A DNA stretch of 64,000 nucleotides, from NCBI RefSeq assembly GCF_014692675.1, contig NZ_JABFCZ010000002.1, positions 62,001 to 126,000 on the forward strand. The letters are read 5' to 3'. Under the pieces are notes generated by a model. That model searched no databases, was not told the origin of the DNA, and was given only the letters and a program-made list of their open reading frames with translations. Below are positions 54,238 through 63,259 of the stretch, in pieces (the stretch's first letter is position 1; every line of letters starts with the position of its first letter). A program made the translations under genes and the position numbers. Origin of the DNA: Roseibium aggregatum (lineage in GTDB: Bacteria; Pseudomonadota; Alphaproteobacteria; Rhizobiales; Stappiaceae).

Positions 54238-56307
54238 ATGACTGCACATGCAGGGACGCCGCGCCGCCTGGAGAGCTATGTCTGCGGGGGGTGGACCCCG
54301 GGCGCGGCTGAGGGCAAACCGCTGTTGAACGCGGCGACCGGGGAACCGGTCGCCTTCATCGATTCAAGCGGCATCGATTTCGCCGAGATGCTGGCCTTCG
54401 GTCGGGAGAAGGCTGGCGCGAGCCTGCGCGCCATGTCGTTCCACGAGCGCGCGCTGATGCTGAAGGCCATCGGCCTGGCGCTGATGGAAAAGAAGGAAGA
54501 GTTCTACGCCGAGAGCCTTGCGACCGGTGCGACCCGCGCGGACGGCTGGGTCGATATCGAGGGCGGCATCGTCACCCTGATGAATTATGCTTCGAAGGGG
54601 CGCCGGGAACTGCCGAATACCAAGGTGCTGGTCGATGGGCCGGTGGAGCCGCTGTCGAAGGATTCCAGCTTCTCCGCCCAGCACATCCTGACGCCGCTCC
54701 ATGGCGTTGCCGTCCACATCAACGCCTTCAATTTTCCCTGCTGGGGCATGCTGGAAAAGATCGCGCCGACGCTGCTCGCCGGTATGCCGGCGATCGTCAA
54801 GCCGGCCAGCCAGACCGCCTATCTGACCGAGCTGATGGTCCGCCGCATCGTGGAGACCGGCATCCTGCCGGAAGGCGCGCTGCAGCTCATCTGCGGCTCC
54901 ACCGGGGATCTGCTTAATCACGTCACCTGTCAGGACGTGGTCACCTTCACCGGGTCCGCCTCCACCGGGCGCATGCTCAAGGCGCAGCAGGCGATCATCG
55001 AGAATTCGGTCCGCTTCACCATGGAGGCCGACAGCCTGAACGCGGCGATCCTGGGCACCGATGCCGGTCCCGGTACGGAGGAGTTCGATCTCTTCGTCAA
55101 GGAAGTTGCCAGGGAAATGACGGTCAAGGCCGGGCAGAAATGCACCGCCATCCGCCGGGTGATCGCACCGCGCGCCCATGTGGATGCACTGGTCGCGGCC
55201 CTGACCGAACGCCTCGGCAAGACGGTCGTCGGAGATCCGGCCAACGAGGCAACCCGCATGGGCGCGCTCGCCAGCCTCGACCAGCGCGACGAGGTACGCG
55301 ACCGGATCAAGGACCTGACGTGCGACGCAGAAATCGTCGCCGGTGCGCCTGATGCCGTCCAGGTCGCCTCGGGCGATGCGGACAAGGGCGCGTTCCTCAA
55401 CCCGGTGCTGCTTTACTGCGCCAAGCCGTTCGAGGCGAAGGCCGTGCACGATGTCGAGGCCTTCGGTCCGGTATCGACCGTCATGCCTTACGACACGATC
55501 GAGGAAGCCGTAGACCTCACCCACAAGGGCAAGGGCTCTCTGGTCGCCTCCGTCTTTACCAACGATCCACACGTCGCAGAAGAGGTGGTGCTCGGCATGG
55601 CGCCGTTCCACGGCCGTGTCATGATCGGCAATCGCGCCAGCGCCAAAAGCTCCACAGGCCACGGATCTCCGCTGCCGATGCTGGTCCATGGCGGACCGGG
55701 CCGGGCAGGGGGCGGGGAGGAACTCGGCGGCATGCGCGGCGTCAAGCATTACATGCAGCGCACCGCCGTCCAGGGCGTGCCGCGGCTGCTGTCGGCCGTC
55801 ACCGGCCGCTGGATGGACGGCGCCGACGTCAACAAGGACGGCGTCCATCCGTTCCGCAAGTCTTTGGCGGAGCTCAGGATCGGCGATCAGCTCGTTACCG
55901 AGAGCCGTGAGGTCACGCTGGAGGACATCGAGCATTTCGCAGAGTTCACCGGCGACACCTTCTATGCCCATATGGACGAGGCGGCAGCTAAGGCGAACCC
56001 GTTCTTCGAAGGCCGGGTAGCCCATGGCTACCTGATCGTCTCCTTCGCGGCGGGCCTGTTCGTCGATCCGGCGCCGGGTCCTGTGCTTGCCAACTACGGC
56101 GTCGACAACCTGCGCTTTCTCACGCCTGTCAATCCGGGCGACACGCTGCAGGTTCAGCTGACCGCCAAGGAAATCAACCCGCGCGTCAACGCCGACTACG
56201 GCGAGGTACGCTGGGACTGCCAGGTCACCAACCAGAACGGCGACGCCGTCGCCCTCTACGACGTGCTGACGATGGTCGCCAAGACCTGGCCGCTGGCGGA
56301 GAGCTGA
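54238..56307 (+). CDS. paaZ: Bifunctional oxepin-CoA hydrolase / 3-oxo-5,6-dehydrosuberyl-CoA semialdehyde dehydrogenase
   Basis: 689 aa. The N-terminal aldehyde dehydrogenase domain (about 1-520) holds the catalytic Cys302 in [11 protein letters not shown] and the Glu in [12 protein letters not shown]. The C-terminal MaoC-like hydratase (about 540-689) has [19 protein letters not shown] and [11 protein letters not shown]. PaaZ opens the oxepin-CoA ring and oxidises the resulting aldehyde. Both active sites look intact. Confidence 0.95.
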   Translation: MTAHAGTPRRLESYVCGGWTPGAAEGKPLLNAATGEPVAFIDSSGIDFAEMLAFGREKAGASLRAMSFHERALMLKAIGLALMEKKEEFYAESLATGATRADGWVDIEGGIVTLMNYASKGRRELPNTKVLVDGPVEPLSKDSSFSAQHILTPLHGVAVHINAFNFPCWGMLEKIAPTLLAGMPAIVKPASQTAYLTELMVRRIVETGILPEGALQLICGSTGDLLNHVTCQDVVTFTGSASTGRMLKAQQAIIENSVRFTMEADSLNAAILGTDAGPGTEEFDLFVKEVAREMTVKAGQKCTAIRRVIAPRAHVDALVAALTERLGKTVVGDPANEATRMGALASLDQRDEVRDRIKDLTCDAEIVAGAPDAVQVASGDADKGAFLNPVLLYCAKPFEAKAVHDVEAFGPVSTVMPYDTIEEAVDLTHKGKGSLVASVFTNDPHVAEEVVLGMAPFHGRVMIGNRASAKSSTGHGSPLPMLVHGGPGRAGGGEELGGMRGVKHYMQRTAVQGVPRLLSAVTGRWMDGADVNKDGVHPFRKSLAELRIGDQLVTESREVTLEDIEHFAEFTGDTFYAHMDEAAAKANPFFEGRVAHGYLIVSFAAGLFVDPAPGPVLANYGVDNLRFLTPVNPGDTLQVQLTAKEINPRVNADYGEVRWDCQVTNQNGDAVALYDVLTMVAKTWPLAES

Positions 56308-56349
56308 GGCGAAGGCCGAGGAGCTTTCCTCTCTCTTGCCCCACTAACG

Positions 56350-56492
56350 ATAGTCATCCCGGACGAAGCGAAAGCGGAGATCCGGGATCGGCGAGCCGAG
56401 GTCTGTCGTTTGAGCTGTGATCCAAACCGAGAGCGACGTGGCTCCCCGGTCCCGGATAAAGCCTCGCGGCTTTTCCGGGATGACTGCGGTTA
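56350..56492. repeat. Type C palindromic repeat between paaZ and paaR
   Basis: GTCATCCCGGACGAAGCG...GAGATCCGGGAT (56353-56390) and CCCGGATAAAG...CTTTTCCGGGATGAC (56452-56484) are outward inverted arms around a spacer. They fill most of the 56308-56569 gap between the convergent paa arms; no gene is present. Confidence 0.7.
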
Positions 56493-56569
56493 GGGGAGGC
56501 GTAGCCGCACCTTGGACCACCCCTGGCGGGGTATCTGTCTCGCTTCACCATACCCGCTGCCACCCCCCC

Positions 56570-56599
56570 AAAAAAAATGACCGGGCAGGGCCCGGTCAT
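56570..56599 (-). terminator. Rho-independent terminator of the paaG-I-K-R operon
   Basis: On the minus strand a 10-bp stem ATGACCGGGC / GCCCGGTCAT with a 3-nt loop is followed by a run of eight T (the A-run at 56570-56577 on plus). It lies about 43 bp after the paaR stop codon. Confidence 0.9.
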
Positions 56600-56641
56600 G
56601 AGGTCGTGTGGGAGTTTATGGTTATTATCAACGGGTGACGG

Positions 56642-57241
56642 TCACCTGACCGCCTTGATGCCTTCCAGCACCAGGGTGGTGGCGATGTCGGCGTAGTCGT
56701 CGCGGGTGATCGGGCCGCCTTCGCGGAACCACATGTAGGCCCAGTTCATCATGCCGAAGAGCGACATGGTGACCGGCATCAGCAGCGGCCGTTCCGCGTT
56801 GTCGAGGGACGGATTGATCTCGCGCAGAATCAAGGAAAAGCGGCGGACGATACGCCGTTCGATGGCGCGGATTTCGTCGCGCTGGTCGTCGTTCAGCGCC
56901 ACGGAGGCATTGAGCTGGACCTTGTGCTCGTTGTCCGCGTCCCGGTAGTTCTCCAGCGTGATCCGCACCAGCGCATGCAGCCGGTCTTCCGGCGAAGCCT
57001 TCGGATCGTCGGCGGCCTCAACGGCGGCGTCCAGATCCTCCAGATGGCTCTGGATGATGGCGAAGATCAGGGCGTCCTTGGCCGGGTAGTAGTGGTAGAG
57101 CAGGGACTTGGACACGCCGGCGGAATTGGCGACCAGGGACATGGAGGCCTTCTCCATGCCCTGTTCGGCAAAGACGGCAGCCGCACTCTCCAGAATGCTG
57201 CGCTGCTTGTCTTCAAAATCGCTGGCGCGGGTCCGGGCCAT
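56642..57241 (-). CDS. paaR: TetR-family regulator, probable PaaR
   Basis: 199 aa. The N-terminal HTH is AAAVFAEQGMEKASMSLVAN followed by SAGVSKSLLYHYYPAKDALI; the C-terminal half is a helical ligand domain. It is the last gene of the operon paaG-paaI-paaK, which is the usual position of the phenylacetyl-CoA-responsive TetR repressor PaaR. A matching GACCG-N2-CGGTC palindrome before both paa operons supports this. Confidence 0.8.
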   Translation of the reverse strand: MARTRASDFEDKQRSILESAAAVFAEQGMEKASMSLVANSAGVSKSLLYHYYPAKDALIFAIIQSHLEDLDAAVEAADDPKASPEDRLHALVRITLENYRDADNEHKVQLNASVALNDDQRDEIRAIERRIVRRFSLILREINPSLDNAERPLLMPVTMSLFGMMNWAYMWFREGGPITRDDYADIATTLVLEGIKAVR

Positions 57242-57272
57242 GCCTTTGCTTCACCTATGCTCTTGATTTGGC

Positions 57273-57292
57273 AAGGAGGGAAGCCCCTCCTT
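57273..57292 (-). other. Hairpin at the paaK stop codon
   Basis: An inverted repeat AAGGAGGG / CCCTCCTT with a 4-nt loop spans the end of paaK and the 49-bp gap to paaR. It may reduce read-through into paaR or mask the AAGGAGG; no T-run follows. Confidence 0.45.
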
Positions 57293-58601
57293 ACCCCTTG
57301 GGCCGGTTGTCGACGACCCGCTTGGCCTTGCCCTGGGAGCGTTCCACGCCGCCCGGTTCGGTGACATCGATGCGGGTGGAGACGCCGATCACGCTCTTGA
57401 TGTGATGGGCGAGTTCCTTCGCTGAAGCGCCGCGGGCATCCGCGCTGGCGGCAGCCTCGGTCGATTCCACGTGGACGGTCATGTTGTCCATGCGGCCTTC
57501 GCGGCTGAGCTCGATCTGGAAATGAGGCGCAAGGCCTGCGCATTTCAGGATCTGTTCCTCGATCTGGGTCGGGAAGACGTTGACGCCGCGCAGGATGATC
57601 ATGTCGTCCGAACGGCCGGTGATCTTTTCCATCCGCCGCATGGAACGGGCCGTGCCCGGCAGCAGCCGTGTCAGGTCGCGGGTGCGATAGCGGATGATCG
57701 GCAGGGCTTCCTTGGAGAGCGAGGTGAACACCAGCTCGCCTTCCTCGCCGTCAGGCAGGACCTCGCCGGTCACCGGGTCGATCACTTCCGGATAGAAGTG
57801 GTCTTCCCAGATGTGCAGTCCGTCCTTGGTCTCCACGCATTCGTTGGCAACGCCCGGGCCCATGACCTCGGAGAGGCCATAAATGTCGACCGCATGCATG
57901 TCGAAGGCCTGCTCGATCTCCTGGCGCATGGCGTTGGTCCACGGTTCTGCGCCGAAGATGCCCACGGCGAGCGAGCTTTCACGCGGATCGAGGCCCTGGC
58001 GGCGGAACTCGTCGAGGATCGACAGCATGTAGGACGGCGTCACCATGATGATGCGCGGCTTGAAATCGTCGATCAGGGTCACCTGGCGTTCGGTCATGCC
58101 GCCCGACATGGGCACCACGGTGCAGCCGAGCTTCTCAGCACCGTAATGGGCGCCGAGGCCGCCGGTGAACAGGCCATAGCCGTAGGAGACATGGACGATG
58201 TCGCCCGGACGGCCGCCGGAGGCGCGGATGGAGCGGGCGACCATGGAGGCCCAGGTGTCGATGTCCTTGGCCGTATAGCCGACAACGGTCGGCTTGCCGG
58301 TGGTGCCGGAAGAGGCGTGGATGCGCACCACATCCTTCTGCGGCACGGCGAACATGCCGAAGGGATAGTTGTCGCGCAGGTCCGTCTTGACCGTGAAGGG
58401 GAATTTGGCGAGGTCCGCCAGGGTCTTCAGGTCGTCCGGATGAACGCCGTGGGCGTCGAATTTCTGCTTGTAGAACGGCGAATTGTTATAGGCGTGGGCA
58501 AGCGACCACTTCATCCGCTCAAGCTGAAGGGCTGAGATCTCGTCGCGCGAGGCGATTTCGATCGGCTCCAGATCGCCGGGACGAGGTGACAGATCCTCCA
58601 T
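57291..58601 (-). CDS. paaK: Phenylacetate-CoA ligase
   Basis: 436 aa. AMP-binding motif IHASSGTTGKPTVVGYT (about residues 93-109), then the PaaK-typical YGYGLFTGGLGAHYGAE, IYGLSEVMGPGVANEC and RSDDMIILRGVNVFPTQIEE. It converts phenylacetate, ATP and CoA to phenylacetyl-CoA, the entry step for PaaABCDE. It is preceded by paaI with a 42-bp gap. Confidence 0.95.
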   Translation of the reverse strand: MEDLSPRPGDLEPIEIASRDEISALQLERMKWSLAHAYNNSPFYKQKFDAHGVHPDDLKTLADLAKFPFTVKTDLRDNYPFGMFAVPQKDVVRIHASSGTTGKPTVVGYTAKDIDTWASMVARSIRASGGRPGDIVHVSYGYGLFTGGLGAHYGAEKLGCTVVPMSGGMTERQVTLIDDFKPRIIMVTPSYMLSILDEFRRQGLDPRESSLAVGIFGAEPWTNAMRQEIEQAFDMHAVDIYGLSEVMGPGVANECVETKDGLHIWEDHFYPEVIDPVTGEVLPDGEEGELVFTSLSKEALPIIRYRTRDLTRLLPGTARSMRRMEKITGRSDDMIILRGVNVFPTQIEEQILKCAGLAPHFQIELSREGRMDNMTVHVESTEAAASADARGASAKELAHHIKSVIGVSTRIDVTEPGGVERSQGKAKRVVDNRPKG

Positions 58602-58643
58602 GATTTCCTCCCTTTTTCGGGCAGTACCGGGCCTTGTCGCCGG

Positions 58644-59075
58644 TTACTCCGGTAGATGCGTACCTTTAACGGTGGCTGAATGGCCGGTGAACCGGGCAAT
58701 CATCTCGCCGTTCTGATTGGTGATGGTGATGTCGTAGAGCCCGGTGCGCTTCTTGCGGGAAACCTCCCGGGCAGCGGCGGTCAGCCTGTCGCCGATGCGG
58801 CCGGGCGCCAGGAAGGTGACCGAGCAGTGCTGGGCGACCGTGAGCTGGTTGTAGGTGTTGCAGGCAAACGCAAAGGCGCTGTCGCAAAGCGTGAAGATAT
58901 AGCCGCCATGACAGTTGCCCTGGCCGTTCGACATGGCCTCGGTGATGGTCATGGACATGGTCGCTTCGCCCGGCGCGATATGCTCCAGTTTCATGCCGAG
59001 TTTCTGGCTGGCGTGGTCATTGGCCCACATGGCCTTGGCACAGGCATCGGCCATTTCCTGAGGCGTCATCGTCAT
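58644..59075 (-). CDS. paaI: PaaI, hotdog-fold acyl-CoA thioesterase
   Basis: 143 aa. The PaaI subgroup motif GNCHGGYIFTLCDSAFAFA carries the catalytic Asp and substrate-loop residues. It hydrolyses stalled ring-hydroxylated phenylacetyl-CoA derivatives, which protects the pathway. The start overlaps the paaG stop by 4 nt. Confidence 0.92.
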   Translation of the reverse strand: MTMTPQEMADACAKAMWANDHASQKLGMKLEHIAPGEATMSMTITEAMSNGQGNCHGGYIFTLCDSAFAFACNTYNQLTVAQHCSVTFLAPGRIGDRLTAAAREVSRKKRTGLYDITITNQNGEMIARFTGHSATVKGTHLPE

Positions 59076-59866
59076 TTGCCGCGAAACTCCGGTGCGCGCT
59101 TTTCCAGAAAGGCGGTGACGCCTTCCGCGTAATCCTCGCTCTTGCCGGCCTCGCGCTGGAAGTCGCGCTCAAGGTCGATCTGGGCGTCGAAACCGTTAGT
59201 GGAGGCGGCCTGGATGAGCTTCTTGGTCAGGCCGAGGCCCAGGGTCGGACCATTGGCAAGCTTGCGGGCAAGAGCGGTGGCCTCGTCCATCAGCTTGTCG
59301 TCGTCGACGGCCTTCCAGATCATGCCCCAGTCGGCCGCGGTTTCCGCAGCTAGCGGTTCGGCGGTGAGCGCCAGCGCCTTGGCGCGGGCTTCGCCGAGCA
59401 GATGGGTCAGCGACCAGCTGCCGCCGGCGTCGGGCACCAGACCGATCTTGGAGAAAGCCTGGATGAATTTCGCCGATTTGGCGGCCAGCACGATGTCGCA
59501 GGCCAGCGCGATATTGGCGCCGGCGCCTGCCGCCACACCGTTGACGGCGCAGACGATCGGCTTTTCCATGGATTTCATGAGCCGCAGGGTCGGATTGTAG
59601 AGCGTCTCGAGGGTCACGCCGAGATCGGGCGCAGGGCCGCCGGCACGCGGATCGCGGTTGCCGAGATCCTGACCTGCGCAAAAGCCGCGTCCGGCTCCGG
59701 TCAGCAGCACCGCGCCGATATTGGCATCGTCACGGGCGCGCTCGAGACCGGCGCGCAGAGCGTAATGCATATCCTCGTTGAAGGAATTCAGTTTGTCCGG
59801 ACGGTTCAGCGTCAGTGTCAGGACGCGCTGGTCCTCGACAACCGTCACAGCGGTTGAATCGCTCAT
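59072..59866 (-). CDS. paaG: 1,2-epoxyphenylacetyl-CoA isomerase (enoyl-CoA hydratase family)
   Basis: 264 aa from the ATG at 59866, chosen for the GGGAGGAG upstream; the frame extends to 59932 but that part contains the operator. Crotonase fold: LTGAGRGFCAGQDLGNRD oxyanion-hole segment and AVNGVAAGAGANIALACDIV. PaaG isomerises the ring epoxide to the oxepin. The family also includes PaaF hydratases, but the FCAGQDL segment and place before paaI suit PaaG. Confidence 0.88.
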   Translation of the reverse strand: MSDSTAVTVVEDQRVLTLTLNRPDKLNSFNEDMHYALRAGLERARDDANIGAVLLTGAGRGFCAGQDLGNRDPRAGGPAPDLGVTLETLYNPTLRLMKSMEKPIVCAVNGVAAGAGANIALACDIVLAAKSAKFIQAFSKIGLVPDAGGSWSLTHLLGEARAKALALTAEPLAAETAADWGMIWKAVDDDKLMDEATALARKLANGPTLGLGLTKKLIQAASTNGFDAQIDLERDFQREAGKSEDYAEGVTAFLEKRAPEFRGK

Positions 59867-59918
59867 AAGTCTCCTCCCTGCAGGCCTCCAGCCTATTGGG
59901 CCTACTTTCCCATAGTCC

Positions 59919-59930
59919 GACCGGCCGGTC
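59919..59930. promoter_or_regulatory. Candidate PaaR operator upstream of paaG
   Basis: The perfect palindrome GACCGGCCGGTC, 53 bp before the paaG start and next to an AT-rich promoter-like stretch (59931-59980). It differs from the paaA site only in the central two bases. Confidence 0.65.
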
Positions 59931-60046
59931 AATTAATTTTGACAGTCATTTGGTCGCATTCTTCAGGTTTGAAATTATGGTCCGGGGAGGGAGGCGAGGT
60001 AAACGCAAATACCGGTGTTAAGGCAGGGCTTGGCGCCACACACAAA

Positions 60047-60262
60047 CCGTCACCCCGGCCTTGAGCCGGGGCCTAATCCACGTCGCCGCGACTTTGGATG
60101 TTGGAAAGAGGCAGGAAAAGGTGTCTACCCCACGGTGGTCATCCCGGCCGTAGCGAAGCGGAGAGCCGGGACCCAGTATTCCGTGAGGCCGGTTGTTTGA
60201 ACCGTGAGGGCACGGGTTACTGGGTCCCCGATCGCGCTGAGCTTGTAGGGGATGACAAGCGG
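60047..60262. repeat. Type C palindromic repeats between paaG and metG
   Basis: A short GTCACCCCGGCC...GGCCGGGG-like palindrome (60049-60073, CCCCGGCCTTGAGCCGGGG) is followed by a full unit: left arm GTCATCCCGGCCG...GAGAGCCGGGAC (60138-60172), the 51-bp core CCAGTA...TACTGG (60173-60223) and a right arm (60224-60260). No gene is present in the 59931-60293 gap. Confidence 0.75.
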
Positions 60263-60293
60263 GGAGTGGCTAAGCTGTGCCTGAAGCTTGGCT

Positions 60294-61817
60294 TTACTGT
60301 GCCCGGGGGAACAGGTTCTCGATCTCGCCGAGATCCGTTTCCTGTCCGAGGACGTCAAGCGCCGGTTTCCACGCTTTATCCTCGCTGACCGGCGCATTCA
60401 GCATGGCGAGCGCCCGGTCGGCGGAGGTGGGGATCACCTGGCGCAGGGCCTCGAACACCAGTCGGAGACAATCCAGGGTCACATAGATCACCGTCCGGCA
60501 GCGTTCTTCCGTCTCCGGGTTCTTGATCAGCTCCCACGGGGCCTGTTCCGCGAAATAGGTGTTCATGTCGTCGCAGACCGTGATCACCTTTTGCAGGTTA
60601 TGCGGAATGTCGGGCAGGTCGATCCAGGCGCCGAAACCCTTGACCGCTTCCGCGACGGCGGCGCGGATGGCCTCGTCTTCCGCCGACAGCGGACCGGCGG
60701 CCGGCACCTTGCCGTCGAAGCGGCTCTTGGAGAACTTCGCAGCACGCGACAAGAGGTTGCCGATCTTGTTGCCAAGCTCGCTGTTGTAGGTCTGCTTGAT
60801 GAAGTCGACCGAGATCTGGCTGTCGCTGTCTGAACGCATGTGGCGGGCGAGATACCAGCGCAGCGCGTCGGCGCCGAGCGTATCGACGATTTCGATCGGG
60901 TCGACCACGTTGCCGATCGACTTCGACATCTTGACGCCGCCGGCCCCCACCCAGTGGCTGTGCACCGACAGCTTCTTCGGCAGGGGGATGCCCGCCGCCA
61001 TCAGCATGATCGGCCAGTAGACGCCATGGGGCTTCAGGATGTCCTTGCCGATCAGATGTTCGCAGGTCGCCCACCAGTCGGCGTAGCCTTCGTCCGGCCA
61101 GCCGACGTTGGTCAGGTAGTTGGCGAGCGCATCGAACCAGACATAGGTGACGAAATCCGGGTCGAACGGCAGGTCCACACCCAGGGTCACACGGGTCTTG
61201 GGCCGGGAGATGCACAGATCCTCCAGCGGCTCGGCCAGCATCTGCTTCAGCTCGTTGCGGAAGGCCTGGGGCTGAACGAAGTCCGGATTGTCGGCAATGT
61301 GCTGCAACAGGCGTTCCCGGAACGGCTCCATCTTGAGGAAGTAGTTGGTCTCATCCGTCTGTTCGACCTTCATGGTCGGGTGCAGCGGACACTGGCCGTC
61401 CTCGGTGAGGTCGGACTCCCGCTTGAATTCCTCGCAGCCCTTGCAGTAGGTGCCGGTGTACTGCTTCTTGACGATCAGATCCTTGTCGAAAATCGTCTGC
61501 TCCATGCCGGCAACCGCGGTCTTGTGACCCTCGCGGCTGGTGCGGACGAAATAGTCGTAACTCACGTCGAGCATATCGAACACGGCGCGGAATTCCTTGC
61601 CGCGCATGTCCAGGTAGTCCTTGATCTCCATGCCGAGATCGGCAGCGGCTTCCTGGTTTTTCTGGCCGTGCTCGTCAACGCCGGTGGAGAGCAGGAGCTC
61701 GTATCCGATCGCCACGCGATTGCGCTTCAGGATGTCTGCCATCACGGAGGTGAAAGCATGTCCGATATGGGGCGACCCGTTGACGTAATAGATCGGAGTT
61801 GTGATGTAACTTTTCAT
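60294..61817 (-). CDS. metG: Methionine-tRNA ligase
   Basis: 507 aa, the short class of MetRS. Class I signatures HIGH (residues 17-20, in NGSPHIGHAF) and KMSKS (296-300, in GGVKMSKSIGN) are intact. A zinc-knuckle insertion CKGCEEFKRESDL...CPLHP is present. The C-terminal anticodon-binding helical domain is complete; no tRNA-binding extension is fused. A housekeeping gene unrelated to its neighbours. Confidence 0.96.
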   Translation of the reverse strand: MKSYITTPIYYVNGSPHIGHAFTSVMADILKRNRVAIGYELLLSTGVDEHGQKNQEAAADLGMEIKDYLDMRGKEFRAVFDMLDVSYDYFVRTSREGHKTAVAGMEQTIFDKDLIVKKQYTGTYCKGCEEFKRESDLTEDGQCPLHPTMKVEQTDETNYFLKMEPFRERLLQHIADNPDFVQPQAFRNELKQMLAEPLEDLCISRPKTRVTLGVDLPFDPDFVTYVWFDALANYLTNVGWPDEGYADWWATCEHLIGKDILKPHGVYWPIMLMAAGIPLPKKLSVHSHWVGAGGVKMSKSIGNVVDPIEIVDTLGADALRWYLARHMRSDSDSQISVDFIKQTYNSELGNKIGNLLSRAAKFSKSRFDGKVPAAGPLSAEDEAIRAAVAEAVKGFGAWIDLPDIPHNLQKVITVCDDMNTYFAEQAPWELIKNPETEERCRTVIYVTLDCLRLVFEALRQVIPTSADRALAMLNAPVSEDKAWKPALDVLGQETDLGEIENLFPRAQ

Positions 61818-62057
61818 CGGTTGCTTTCATTCTGGAGCGGCCGGAACCGCCAGCCCCGGGGACTGGCGTCAGAAACGGTCCAACGCGTTCGAAACGACTG
61901 GTCCCGCGGTATATTTCATACTCGCGAAGCGAAGAAAAGCCCCGCCGCCGGGAATTCCGGAGAGGGAGCCGTTTCCGCTATCCGGCCTGTATCAGGAGTG
62001 GTTGTCCTATAGATGGGAATGAAAGGGTCTTAGGAAAAGTGGGGCGGTTGCGACAGC
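61818..62057 (-). promoter_or_regulatory. metG leader/promoter region, no gene
   Basis: The 240 bp upstream of metG encode nothing recognisable. A GC-rich hairpin GCCAGCCCC / GGGGaCTGGC (61849-61867) lies 32 bp before the start codon. No known riboswitch or T-box pattern could be recognised. Confidence 0.45.
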
Positions 62058-62111
62058 AAAAAGCCCTCCGGAATCGATGAGGGCACGGGCGCGTGTTCGG
62101 CGCCCGTGCCC
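62058..62111 (-). terminator. Double hairpin terminator after soxD
   Basis: On the minus strand a perfect 12-bp stem GGGCACGGGCGC / GCGCCCGTGCCC (62081-62111) is followed by a second stem GCCCTC / GAGGGC (62063-62084) and five T (62058-62062). The two stems share bases and could be alternative folds. It ends the sox transcript 20 bp after the soxD stop. Confidence 0.75.
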
Positions 62112-62131
62112 CCTGCAGAAAGTTGCGGTTG

Positions 62132-63259
62132 TCAGTCGACAGAGCCTTTACCTGCGTTTTCGTCGTCATCACCGGAACCCGGCGTCACGTCCAGAATACG
62201 GGCGCGCATGGTGATCGTTACCGCATCGGCGGTGCAATCCTTCATGCACGGCTCCTTCTTCTCTGCATAGACCGGCTCGTCATAGCGGTCGTCGGCAATG
62301 AAGTTTTCTTCGTTCGGCAGGTGAATGTCGGTGAAGTTCTTGTCCGACAGCTCGAAGTCCTCGTCATCGACCAGATCGTTCAGGTAGAGCAGGTAGGCCG
62401 TGATTGCATAGACGTCGTCATTGGACAGCGAGCGGGCGTTGCCGAAGGGCATGGCGCGGCGGACGTAGTCGTAAACGGTCGACAGATACGGCCAGTAGGA
62501 GCCGATGGTCTTGACCGGCCGATCCGCCTTCAAGGTGCCCTGACCGCCGGCCAGAACCGGCCAACGGCCGACGCCCTCGCCGAAGTCGCCGTGGCAGACG
62601 GCGCAGTTGTCCGTAAACAGCACTTCGCCCTCGGCAACCGTGCCGGAGCCTTTCGGCAGACCCGTTCCGTCCGGACGGACGTCGATGTCCCAGGCTGCGA
62701 TTTCGTCCGGTGTCGCCACGCGGCCGATGCCGTAGACACCGCCTTCATGGGTGCCAGCAACCGGAGACGCAGCCGGAGTTTCCGCAGGAGCTGCGTCCGC
62801 GGCAGCCACTTCCGTGCCCTTGTCTTCCGCGGGAGCCGCGGATTCCTTGGCCGGGGCCGGAGCCGCCGCCGAGAAGGTTGCCAGATAGGCCAGGACGTTT
62901 TCAATGTCCTTTTCCTTCTTCAGGCCGGCAAAGGCCATCTTGGTGCCCTTGACCATGTCCTTCGGCTTGGTCAGGTAGGTGGCGAGGGTTTCCTCGTTCC
63001 AGACCAGGCCGCCGGCGCCGGCGTCCTTCATGCCGTTGGAATACTTGTAGTCTTCCAGGCTGCCGGCGGTGCGGCCGAACAGGTCGTTCAGCTCGGGACC
63101 GACCTTGTGCTTCGCGCCTTCGCCGACCGCATGGCAGGCGGCGCATTTCTTGAAGACTTTCTCACCCTTGTCCGCATCGCCGGAAGCGTGCGCGGGGGAG
63201 AGGGCGAGGGGCGAAAGGAGGGTCGCCGTCAGGGCAAGGGTTTTAAGAAACTTCGACAT
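62132..63259 (-). CDS. soxD: Sulfane/sulfur dehydrogenase diheme cytochrome c subunit SoxD
   Basis: 375 aa from the ATG at 63259 (longer open frame upstream is the shadow of soxC). Signal peptide with cleavage near AHA-SG. The first heme site CAACH (39-43) is in a class I cytochrome c domain; an Ala/Pro/Glu-rich linker (about 128-165) leads to a second cytochrome domain with CAVCH (about 217-221) and the C-terminal KKEPCMKDCTADAV. This two-domain layout is SoxD, the electron-accepting partner of SoxC. It overlaps soxC by 17 nt. Confidence 0.9.
   Translation of the reverse strand: MSKFLKTLALTATLLSPLALSPAHASGDADKGEKVFKKCAACHAVGEGAKHKVGPELNDLFGRTAGSLEDYKYSNGMKDAGAGGLVWNEETLATYLTKPKDMVKGTKMAFAGLKKEKDIENVLAYLATFSAAAPAPAKESAAPAEDKGTEVAAADAAPAETPAASPVAGTHEGGVYGIGRVATPDEIAAWDIDVRPDGTGLPKGSGTVAEGEVLFTDNCAVCHGDFGEGVGRWPVLAGGQGTLKADRPVKTIGSYWPYLSTVYDYVRRAMPFGNARSLSNDDVYAITAYLLYLNDLVDDEDFELSDKNFTDIHLPNEENFIADDRYDEPVYAEKKEPCMKDCTADAVTITMRARILDVTPGSGDDDENAGKGSVD

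Noticed and set aside
61818-62057. Riboswitch or T-box before metG
   Set aside because: Only a simple GC hairpin is visible; no conserved core of a SAM riboswitch or T-box could be recognised.
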